A program made the translations under genes and the position numbers. The notes beneath the pieces are model-generated. The model was given only the letters and a program-made list of their open reading frames with translations, ran no database searches and was not told where the DNA came from. Shown piece after piece: positions 1-6,680 of a stretch of DNA of 64,000 bases; position 1 is the stretch's first letter; each line of letters starts with the position of its first letter. This DNA comes from Bog-756 sp963831535 (GTDB lineage: Bacteria > Actinomycetota > Acidimicrobiia > Acidimicrobiales > RAAP-2), in contig CAWHQP010000007.1 of assembly GCA_963831535.1 (NCBI GenBank), forward strand, positions 868,001 to 932,000, in the 5' to 3' direction.

Positions 1-797
1 CGCAGGATGGCGTGGAAGTCCGTGGACCCGAAGGTGACGAGCCGGGCCGGCCGGTCGCCCTCGCGGCACTCCACCGAGGAGCCCGGGGCCAACGTGGTCA
101 CGGTGAGGCCGTCCACCACGAGCACCGCCGAGCGGGGCTCCTCGACGTCCAATCGGAGCCTCTCGGTCGGTTCGAGCACCAGTGGGCGGTCGAAGAGCAT
201 GTGGGGCGAGACCGGTGTCACCACGATGGCTCGGAGGCGCGGGGACAGGACCGGGCCCCGGGCCGAGAGGTTATAGGCGGTGGAACCCGTCGGTGTGGCC
301 ACGAGCAGTCCGTCGGCGGCGTAGGTGACAAAGGGGCGGTCGTCGATCGAGGTGGCGATGCGGACGGTGTGCCCAGGCACGGTCTTTTCCACTGTGGCCT
401 CGTTGAGAGCGGTGCGCCGGGCGACCTCCGTGCCGTCAGGTCCGCTGACGCGGACCGACAGGGTCATGCGCTCCTCCACCCGGTGGGTGCCGGCCAGGAA
501 TGCGGCCAGTGCGTCTTCGAGGCCGGCCGGCTCGATCGGGGTCAGGTACCCCAGTCGGCCGATGTTGACACCCAGGACAGGGATGGCCCCGGCCAGTGCC
601 GTCTCCACCGATCGGAGCAGCGTGCCGTCCCCGCCCAGGCTGACCAGCAGATCGGCTCCCTCGGCCGAGGCCGAGCCATCCGGATAGAGGGCCGACACGG
701 CCCGGTGGCCGCGCTCGGACAGCCACTCGGCCGCCCGTGCGGCCAAGGCGGTGGCCTCGGGACGGTGGGGGTTGGTATAGAAGGCGATGACGGCCAT
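1..797 (-). CDS. nadK: NAD kinase, C-terminus cut by window edge
   Basis: Phosphorylates NAD to NADP with ATP or polyphosphate in the cytosol. Translating the minus strand from the ATG at 797 gives a protein with the NAD kinase GGDGT motif at residues 55-59, followed by LGVNIGRLGYLT and the conserved substrate loop LVATPTGSTAYNLSA, then the SPRLRAIVVTPVSPH region. The reading frame is open to base 1, so only the last part of the protein is missing. It lies six bases downstream of tlyA on the same strand; tlyA-nadK (usually followed by recN) is a conserved actinobacterial order, so co-transcription is likely. Family identity is certain from the motifs. Confidence 0.95.
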   Translation of the reverse strand, partial: MAVIAFYTNPHRPEATALAARAAEWLSERGHRAVSALYPDGSASAEGADLLVSLGGDGTLLRSVETALAGAIPVLGVNIGRLGYLTPIEPAGLEDALAAFLAGTHRVEERMTLSVRVSGPDGTEVARRTALNEATVEKTVPGHTVRIATSIDDRPFVTYAADGLLVATPTGSTAYNLSARGPVLSPRLRAIVVTPVSPHMLFDRPLVLEPTERLRLDVEEPRSAVLVVDGLTVTTLAPGSSVECREGDRPARLVTFGSTDFHAIL

Positions 798-802
798 GGT
801 CC

Positions 803-1618
803 CTATCCTGACCCCTTTTTGTCATGGGCTTCGGCCACGGCCCGGTCGACGAGATCGGGGACACCGTCTCGGGTATCGGTCGGGTCCGCACCGCTCCGGT
901 CCGTCGCCGGGGTACGGGCGTAGAGCAGAAACTCGAGATTCCCGGCGGAACCGGTCAAGGGCGACGGCATCACCCCGACGATGTCCGCGCCGGCCCTTGA
1001 CAGCGTCCCGCAGACTTCGAGCAGGGTCCTCCGGTGAATGCCGGGATCACGGATGATCCCCTTCCCCCGCGACGCCTCCACCCGACCCGCCTCGAACTGT
1101 GGCTTGACCAGGATCACCAGCGGCGAGCCCGGCACCACCGCCTCCCCCACCAACGCGGGGACGGCACGGGTCACCGAGATGAACGACAGGTCGGCCGTCA
1201 CCAGATCGACCGGCAGCCCACCCACCGTCTCGAGCGTGACATCTCGGATGTCGAGACGCTCGTGGACGTCCACCCGTCCGTCGCCCCGGATGCGGGGGTG
1301 GAGCTGGCCCCGACCCACATCCACCGCCACCACGGAGTGCGCTCCCGCCTGGAGCAGGCAGTCCGTGAAGCCTCCGGTCGACGCGCCGGCGTCGAGGGCA
1401 CGCCGGCCGCCGACGTCGATGCCGAACCTGATGAGAGCGGCGTGAAGCTTGTCGCCGCCGCGGCTGACGAAGCGGGGCGGAAGGCCCACCAACTCGATGG
1501 GCTCGGCCGGCGCCACCATCCGGGAGGCCTTGTCGGCCACCGATCCCGACACCAGCACCTGGCCCTGTTCGATGCAGGCCGCGGCTTGTGGGCGGGTAGC
1601 CACCAGACCCCGCTCCAC
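803..1618 (-). CDS. tlyA: TlyA family 16S/23S rRNA (cytidine-2'-O)-methyltransferase
   Basis: Methylates ribosomal RNA at cytidine 2'-OH using SAM. An N-terminal S4 RNA-binding domain (GLVATRPQAAACIEQGQVLV) precedes a Rossmann methyltransferase domain with the SAM motif DAGASTGGFTDCLL. Candidate catalytic K-D-K-E residues sit in GGDKLHAAL, ADLSFISV, VKPQFE and NLEFLL. The GTG at 1618 is the first conventional start, but it truncates the S4 domain: in-frame codons upstream encode SPRRRLDRALVERGL, typical of TlyA. That reading would need the CTG at 1657, which overlaps the TGA of the upstream gene (CTGA). So the real start is probably 1657 with a rare codon. It is followed closely by nadK. Confidence 0.93.
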   Translation of the reverse strand: MERGLVATRPQAAACIEQGQVLVSGSVADKASRMVAPAEPIELVGLPPRFVSRGGDKLHAALIRFGIDVGGRRALDAGASTGGFTDCLLQAGAHSVVAVDVGRGQLHPRIRGDGRVDVHERLDIRDVTLETVGGLPVDLVTADLSFISVTRAVPALVGEAVVPGSPLVILVKPQFEAGRVEASRGKGIIRDPGIHRRTLLEVCGTLSRAGADIVGVMPSPLTGSAGNLEFLLYARTPATDRSGADPTDTRDGVPDLVDRAVAEAHDKKGSG

Positions 1619-1653
1619 GAGCGCCCGGTCGAGTCGACGTCGAGGGGAGTTCG

Positions 1654-2172
1654 TCAGTCCGACGACTCCGCCGCCGCCGCCTTCTTGGCCGGGGCCTTCT
1701 TGGCCGGGGCCTTCTTGGCCGGGGCCTTCTTGGCCGGGGCCTTCTTGGCCGCCGCCTTCTTCGCCGCCGCCTTCTTGGCCGGGGCCTTCTTCGCCGGGGC
1801 CTTCTTCGCCGCCGCCTTCTTGGCCGGGGCCTTCTTCGCCGGGGCCTTCTTCGCCGACTTGGCGGTCGCCGCCTTGCCGGCGTCGGCCGTGCGCCCGATC
1901 ATGGTCGCCACTTGCTGGGCCAGGTCCTCCAGGGACGTGATCCCTACACTCTCGAGTTGGTGGGCCACCTCTTTGCGCACCTGGGCGGCGAACGCCTCCC
2001 GTCCCTTGCGGCTCCGCTCGAGCAACTCCTCGACCCGGGCCCGGGCGTCGCTGCTCTGGAACTCCCCGCTCTGGACGAGCTCTTGGACCAGCTCTTCGGC
2101 CTTGGTGCGGGTGAGATTGGTGAAGGCGATCCCCGCATCGAGGTACTTCTGGAATCCATCTTTAGCGGCCAC
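1654..2172 (-). CDS. Phasin-like protein with histone H1-like Lys/Ala/Pro tail
   Basis: 172 residues in two parts. Residues 1-100 are predicted helical (MAAKDGFQKYLDAGIAFTNL, then heptad-like charged helices with LVQELVQSGEF), resembling PhaF/phasin-like or polyhydroxyalkanoate-associated regulators. Residues 105-168 are a tandem array of KKAPAKKAAAKK-type units, like histone H1 C-termini and mycobacterial HupB tails, and would bind DNA or RNA electrostatically. I infer a nucleoid-associated or granule-associated role; neither is shown. The gene ends overlapping the probable CTG start of tlyA, so the two are likely translationally coupled. The repeat-rich 3' half (1675-1860) is prone to length change. 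Confidence 0.8.
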   Translation of the reverse strand: MAAKDGFQKYLDAGIAFTNLTRTKAEELVQELVQSGEFQSSDARARVEELLERSRKGREAFAAQVRKEVAHQLESVGITSLEDLAQQVATMIGRTADAGKAATAKSAKKAPAKKAPAKKAAAKKAPAKKAPAKKAAAKKAAAKKAPAKKAPAKKAPAKKAPAKKAAAAESSD

Positions 2173-2213
2173 GCCCTCATGCTACCGGGACCGTCTCCAT
2201 CAGGTGGATGGGA

Positions 2214-3059
2214 TCAGATGGCCGTGTTCAGGCAGGTGCGGACCAGCGATACGAAGTCGTCGGCCCTGATGGCCACCGGCACATCGAAGCCACCTGTGCC
2301 GGCTGGGGTCACGCCCGAGTCCACGAGGCCGAAGGGGATGCCGAGCCGCTCGGCCAGGCGACCGTCGGTCCGCGGTTGGTCGCCAATCATCACAACGGAC
2401 GGATCACCTGCCTCGAATCCGAAGCGGGTTTGCATGAGGGCGGCCATGGCCGCATGGGGTTTGCCGGCGATCTCGGGAACCACGCCCGAAGCCGTCGCCA
2501 CCGCGGCCAGCAACGCCCCTGACCCCGGCATCAGACCGTCAGGTGTCGGATGGGTAGGATCCTCGTTGGTGGCCAGCAGCCGTCCCGACCGGCGCGCGGC
2601 GGCGGCCGTGACGGCCAAGGAGTCGAAGTCGAACGAGCGGTTCCACCCGACCACCGCGGCCTCGGACGGGCTGGCATGAGGGCCGTCGGGTGGGACCCCG
2701 GGATCCACGATCTCCACACCCCGCGCCGCCAGGCTCTCGTGGACACCCCCCTCAGCGAGGACGGTCACCCGTTGGCCCGGCTCGAGGAGTGAGGCCACCG
2801 CGGCGGCCGATGTGGCCAGATCGCCGGCGGACGACTCAATCCCGATCCGACGCAGCCGGGCCAGGAGGTCGTCGGTGGTGGGTGCCGAGTTGTTGGTGGC
2901 GAACACGACGCGGGTCCCACGGGCCCGGAGGGCGGCCACCGCGTGGCCGACGGGCCCGATGGGCTCGCCGGTGAGCCACACCACGCCGTCGAGGTCGACG
3001 ATCCAGAGGGAGGCCGCGCCGAACGAGGCCGGGTGGGACGAGTCCCCCGCCGGGATCAT
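2214..3059 (-). CDS. HAD-IIA family phosphatase (NagD / Rv1692-like)
   Basis: 281-residue HAD superfamily IIA hydrolase. Motif I is WIVDLDGVVW (Asp22 nucleophile, Asp24), motif II is FATNNSA, Lys is in EIAGKPHA, and the C-terminal acidic motif is VVMIGDQPRTD. The family dephosphorylates small phosphate esters. In Mycobacterium tuberculosis the homologue next to tlyA-ppnK (Rv1692) is a glycerol-3-phosphate phosphatase, and the same neighbourhood here supports that assignment by inference. The ATG at 3059 overlaps the TGA of the upstream desaturase gene (ATGA), so translation is probably coupled to it. A longer open frame upstream of this start is only the antisense/off-frame shadow of the desaturase. 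Confidence 0.88.
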   Translation of the reverse strand: MIPAGDSSHPASFGAASLWIVDLDGVVWLTGEPIGPVGHAVAALRARGTRVVFATNNSAPTTDDLLARLRRIGIESSAGDLATSAAAVASLLEPGQRVTVLAEGGVHESLAARGVEIVDPGVPPDGPHASPSEAAVVGWNRSFDFDSLAVTAAAARRSGRLLATNEDPTHPTPDGLMPGSGALLAAVATASGVVPEIAGKPHAAMAALMQTRFGFEAGDPSVVMIGDQPRTDGRLAERLGIPFGLVDSGVTPAGTGGFDVPVAIRADDFVSLVRTCLNTAI

Positions 3060-4252
3060 TCCGGGTCGTGGTCGGCGGACCTGGGCTCGGTCGAGGACAC
3101 CTTCTCCCCCGCGTCGGACCGCCGGGTGCGCCGGGTGGAGTCGGCCAACTGGTCGGCCGACTCCAGCACCCTGGTGATCAGCCCGGAGAGGTGGGACAGC
3201 GGTTCGACGGGGTTCACGGCAGCTGCGGCCACGTCGCCGCCCACTGGCTCCGTCGGGTCCGCCGGGTCGACGGCCTCGGCCGAGGCGGGCACGGGACGGG
3301 CGCTCAGATCGGCGATCCGCTCCCCGGCGACGCGGGCGGCCCGCTCCCAATACGAGCGGAACATGCCGATGTCGAAGGCGCCGTCGCCCACCTTGGCCTG
3401 GTCCAACAGTCGGGCCGGCGGGTCCTTCAGATCGCGCACGAGGTGGAGTGCGGCCAGCCCTTTGAGCGCGTACCACGTGGGGTCGAACTCCCACCAGGCG
3501 AATCCCTGGCGGGCCGAGGCCGGCAGGTAGTGGTGGTTGTTGTGCCACCCTTCGCCCCCGGTGATCAGGGCGATCATCATCGAGTTCCGACTGGTGTCCG
3601 GCGTGGCGTACCGCCTCCGGCCCACCAGATGGGCCACGGAGTTGACCACGAAGGTGCCGTGCCACAAGAGGACGGTGGAGAGGAAGAAGCCGACCACCAG
3701 GCCACCCCAGCCCCCGATGAGGAAGCACCCCCCGGCGAGCAGAGTCGGGCCGATCCACCACTGGCGGTCGAGGAATCGCAGCTCGGGAACGGCGGCGAAG
3801 TCCTTGATGGTGGACGTGTCGGTGGCCTTGTACCGGGTGGACAGGATCCATCCCACGTGGCTCCACCAGAATCCGTCACGGGGTGAGTGCACGTCGTCGT
3901 CGAGGTCGGTGTAGCGATGATGCAGGCGGTGGTGGCCGGCCCACCAGAGTGGGCCCTTCTGCAGGGCCGTGGTGCCGCCGAGGGCCATGAGGAACTGGGT
4001 GACCCGGCCCATGCGGTAGCTGCGGTGGGAGAAGTAGCGGTGGTAGCCGGCCGTGATGCAGAACATCCGGGAGACGTAGAGCACGGCGCAGAGCACCCAG
4101 TCCTGCCAGGTCACGACCACGAAGAAGGCGGCCAAGGGCACCAGGTGAGCCCCGAGGAAGGGCAGGGCCGATACCCAGTCCGTCCGGTCGGTGCTGACGG
4201 CGCGCTCCTGTCCCACGTCGGGGTCGGAAGGCACGGTGGTGGCTGCACTCAT
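3056..4252 (-). CDS. Membrane acyl-CoA delta-9 fatty acid desaturase
   Basis: 398-residue integral membrane desaturase that introduces a cis double bond into acyl-CoA using a di-iron centre. The three histidine boxes are clear: HRYFSH, HRLHH (GPLWWAGHHRLHH) and HNNHH (GEGWHNNHHYLP). Hydrophobic segments flank them (LVPLAAFFVVVTW; GGLVVGFFLSTVLLW). Length and motifs match actinobacterial DesC/DesA3 stearoyl-CoA desaturases. The C-terminal 100 residues form a low-complexity soluble tail. No electron-donor domain is fused, so a separate reductase is needed. Its stop overlaps the start of the HAD phosphatase gene. Role: membrane fluidity or unsaturated lipid synthesis. Confidence 0.93.
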   Translation of the reverse strand: MSAATTVPSDPDVGQERAVSTDRTDWVSALPFLGAHLVPLAAFFVVVTWQDWVLCAVLYVSRMFCITAGYHRYFSHRSYRMGRVTQFLMALGGTTALQKGPLWWAGHHRLHHRYTDLDDDVHSPRDGFWWSHVGWILSTRYKATDTSTIKDFAAVPELRFLDRQWWIGPTLLAGGCFLIGGWGGLVVGFFLSTVLLWHGTFVVNSVAHLVGRRRYATPDTSRNSMMIALITGGEGWHNNHHYLPASARQGFAWWEFDPTWYALKGLAALHLVRDLKDPPARLLDQAKVGDGAFDIGMFRSYWERAARVAGERIADLSARPVPASAEAVDPADPTEPVGGDVAAAAVNPVEPLSHLSGLITRVLESADQLADSTRRTRRSDAGEKVSSTEPRSADHDPE

Positions 4253-4352
4253 GGGCGGGGGCCGCCGCCACGGGACGACGACGCCGCGATGCTATCGGAT
4301 CGGACTTCGACACCCGGAGTCCGCGGAGCGGTCCGGCGGCCTCGTTGGCGGT

Positions 4353-5474
4353 TCATGTGGGTACGTAGAGGTTCCCGTTGGCCGCCTTGGTCACCCGGAT
4401 AGAGGTCAGGCCAGTGGTGGCCGGCCCGCGTTCCACCGCACCGGTTCGGGGGTTGAACTCCGATCCGTGGCACGGGCAGGCAATGATCTGGGCCGCGGGC
4501 TGATAGGCCACCGTGCATCCGGCGTGGGGGCAGACGGCATCGAAGGCCACGAAGTCGTCGGCGGTCTGCTGGATGACCAGACCCGGGTCTCCGGTGGCTG
4601 GGTCGGTGAAGGCGGCCGAGCCACCGACCGGCACACTGGTCGCCGGGCCGACGGCCGTTCCCGACGGTGGTGGTGAGGTGGTGGTGGCACCCGCACCTGC
4701 CGTGGTCGACGTGCCGGCAGTGGTGGTGCTCGGGCCCGTGGAACCGCCTGTGCTGAGGGTGTTCGAGGACTGCGTGGTGGTGGACGAACCGCCGGCCAGC
4801 CGGCCGAGTGCGGCCACCAGCCCACTGGCCACCACGAAGGTACCGGCCACGATTCCGGTCAGCGCCCCTTTGGACAGCACCTCCCGTCGGGGCAGAGAGT
4901 CCGGGCGTTCGCTGTCGGTGTCCGGGGGCCGTAAGAACCAGGTGTCGAGGGCGGGGGCACCGGCCGCTCCAGCCAGGGCCAAGGGGGTCCAGGCGAAGAA
5001 GAAGACGATGTCGGAACCCGTGTAGTACGGCGCCGAGTGGAAACTGATGGTGAGGAACAAGCCGAACGAGAGCAGCATGCCGGCTACGGCGGCCACCCGC
5101 GTCCACAGTCCTACGACGATACCGAACCCGATCGCCACCTCGCCCAGAGCGATGACCAGCCCCAGGGCCGGGGCGATGGAGACCAGGTGGGACAGGAGGC
5201 CGTGGATGGGGCTGGAATGCTCGGCCCCCACCAGTTGGGCGTGGATGGAGATGGGGCTCGAGGAGCGGAGGAAGTCCGGGTTGGCCAGCTTCTGACATCC
5301 GGCGAAGAGGAACGTCACCCCGAGGAAGAGTCGGAGGGGTACCAGGTACCACCCCGTGGCGATGTTGCCGTCGGCCCGGCGTACCTGCCACATGGACCCC
5401 GTGTCGGTGGACGCCGAAGCGGCGTCGGTCTCGGCCGCCGATGCCCGTACCCGCCTGGACGCGTTCGAGGTCAC
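4353..5474 (-). CDS. DoxX-like membrane domain fused to a Rieske [2Fe-2S] domain
   Basis: A two-domain protein. The N-terminal half is a DoxX/DUF-type quinone-associated membrane domain with four hydrophobic segments (LVPLRLFLGVTFLFAGCQKL; LGLVIALGEVAIGFGIVVGL; AGMLLSFGLFLTISFH; VFFFAWTPLALAGAAG). A further membrane or Tat-like segment follows (RREVLSKGALTGIVAGTFV) and then a Ser/Thr/Gly-rich linker. The C-terminal 110 residues are a Rieske ferredoxin with both cluster boxes: CPHAGC and CPCHGSEF. I infer an electron carrier linked to the quinone pool; the substrate is unknown. GTG 5474 is chosen because the frame further upstream overlaps the promoter of the divergent gene; ATG 5393 is an alternative. 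Confidence 0.85.
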   Translation of the reverse strand: MTSNASRRVRASAAETDAASASTDTGSMWQVRRADGNIATGWYLVPLRLFLGVTFLFAGCQKLANPDFLRSSSPISIHAQLVGAEHSSPIHGLLSHLVSIAPALGLVIALGEVAIGFGIVVGLWTRVAAVAGMLLSFGLFLTISFHSAPYYTGSDIVFFFAWTPLALAGAAGAPALDTWFLRPPDTDSERPDSLPRREVLSKGALTGIVAGTFVVASGLVAALGRLAGGSSTTTQSSNTLSTGGSTGPSTTTAGTSTTAGAGATTTSPPPSGTAVGPATSVPVGGSAAFTDPATGDPGLVIQQTADDFVAFDAVCPHAGCTVAYQPAAQIIACPCHGSEFNPRTGAVERGPATTGLTSIRVTKAANGNLYVPT

Positions 5475-5622
5475 GGGTTCATTCCCATGGTCGGGCACGT
5501 TACCGGCTGGCACCTCATGCGGGAGGTCGCCGGGCCGGGCGCCGCGGGTCCGGTGGCCACGTGGTTGGCGGGGAGGGCCGGGACCATGGCCGCGGCGGTG
5601 TGACCCCGAGACCCCGACGACG

Positions 5623-5628
5623 TAGCAT
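5623..5628 (+). promoter_or_regulatory. TAGCAT -10 box, leaderless start
   Basis: TAGCAT fits the actinobacterial TANNNT -10 and lies six bases before the ATG at 5635, so transcription would start at or beside the start codon. No good -35 is visible. Confidence 0.5.
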
Positions 5629-5634
5629 GCGTGC

Positions 5635-6042
5635 ATGGATCAGTTGGTCGTGGCCGAGAGCGGCACCGTCGTGGCGCCGGAGCGCTCGAGGGCCGACCAG
5701 ACCATGCGCCGCCTGCTGCGGGTGCCCGAGGACCGGGCGCCCATCGACGAGTCCGAGACCCACCGGATCTTCAGCGCCTCCATCTTCCTGTCCGCTCTCC
5801 GGTGCCTCCTGAGCTACATCGTCCTTCCGTTCGTGCTCCCGGCTATCGGACTGGCCCGGGGCGTCGGGCCGGCCATCGGCATCCCCATCGGCATCCTGGC
5901 CCTGACCTTCGACTTCCTCGGGATCCGACGGTTTTGGTTGGCCGATCACCGGCAGCGCTGGGCCTTCACCGCCCTCTACGCCGTGGTGGGCACCATGGTG
6001 CTGATTCTGCTCATCGTGGACCTCGTCGACGTCCTCCGATGA
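5635..6042 (+). CDS. Conserved actinobacterial membrane protein
   Basis: 135 residues, function unknown. The N-terminal 45 residues are charged and probably cytoplasmic. Three hydrophobic segments follow: FLSALRCLLSYIVLPFVLPA, IGIPIGILALTFDFLGI and ALYAVVGTMVLILLIVDLV. Similar small membrane proteins occur widely in actinobacteria with no assigned role. It is divergent from the DoxX-Rieske gene and followed by a VOC gene 16 bases downstream, separated by a GC-rich hairpin. The start is supported by the -10 box spaced six bases upstream. Confidence 0.75.
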   Translation: MDQLVVAESGTVVAPERSRADQTMRRLLRVPEDRAPIDESETHRIFSASIFLSALRCLLSYIVLPFVLPAIGLARGVGPAIGIPIGILALTFDFLGIRRFWLADHRQRWAFTALYAVVGTMVLILLIVDLVDVLR

Positions 6043-6059
6043 CCCCGGTGGTGCCGGGG
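6043..6059 (+). terminator. Perfect GC hairpin between stop and next start
   Basis: CCCCGG, five-base loop, CCGGGG begins right after the TGA of the membrane-protein gene and ends on the first base of the GTG start of the VOC gene. It could act as a weak terminator/attenuator or control initiation of the VOC gene. There is no T-tract. Confidence 0.4.
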
Positions 6060-6535
6060 TGCTGACGGTCGGGCTCAACCACGTGGCCACACTGACCAAC
6101 GACGCCGCCCGCCTCCACGCCTTCTACGAGGAGGTGTTCGAGGCCGAGGTGGTGCGGGACGCGCCCGAAGTGGATGGTGACGACTCCGTCCGGTTGTCGA
6201 TCATCAAGATCGGTCCGTACGCCGAGCTCAATGTCTTCCAGATCGCCGGCAACAGTGAAGCCGACCGCCAGGTGCCGATGTTCGGGAGAGGCCGGCTCGA
6301 TCACTTCGCTCTGCAGGCGGCGTCGCTGGCTGCGTTCGAGACGATCCGGGAGCGGCTGATGGCCCGGGGGGCGAGCGACGCCTTCGTCACCGACTTCGGC
6401 CCCGTCCTCAGCGTCTTCTTTCGCGATCCCGACGGTCTGGAGGGTGAAGTCTGCGTGGACAATCCCGACGCCGTGGCCGGGGTCACCCACCCGCCCGGAA
6501 CCCCGGCCCAGCGCTACGTGGCCAACACCGGCTGA
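6059..6535 (+). CDS. VOC (glyoxalase/dioxygenase fold) family protein
   Basis: 158 residues with the vicinal-oxygen-chelate fold: two beta-alpha-beta-beta-beta halves, the first starting LNHVATLTNDAARLHAFYEE, the second LDHFALQAASLAAFETIRERL. Candidate metal ligands are the His in LNHVATL, the His in LDHFALQ and Glu in DGLEGEVCV. The family includes glyoxalase I, bleomycin-resistance proteins and extradiol dioxygenases, and the substrate cannot be told from the sequence. It probably belongs to the transcription unit of the small membrane protein just upstream. Confidence 0.85.
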   Translation: MLTVGLNHVATLTNDAARLHAFYEEVFEAEVVRDAPEVDGDDSVRLSIIKIGPYAELNVFQIAGNSEADRQVPMFGRGRLDHFALQAASLAAFETIRERLMARGASDAFVTDFGPVLSVFFRDPDGLEGEVCVDNPDAVAGVTHPPGTPAQRYVANTG

Positions 6536-6680
6536 CGTGGCGTGACACCGGCCCGGAACGGCTGATCTCGCCCGGGATCGACCGGTGCGGGCCGACCGGG
6601 CCCGCGGACGGCCGCTCCCGCCCCGGCGCTCCGCTGCGTCCGACTCAAGCCCGGGCCGTTGCTGGTCGATACCGCGGGCG

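Noticed and set aside
1675..1860. The GCC-rich tract near 1.7 kb as a promoter or satellite
   Set aside because: It is the coding repeat of the Lys-Ala tail read in reverse, in frame with the phasin-like gene.
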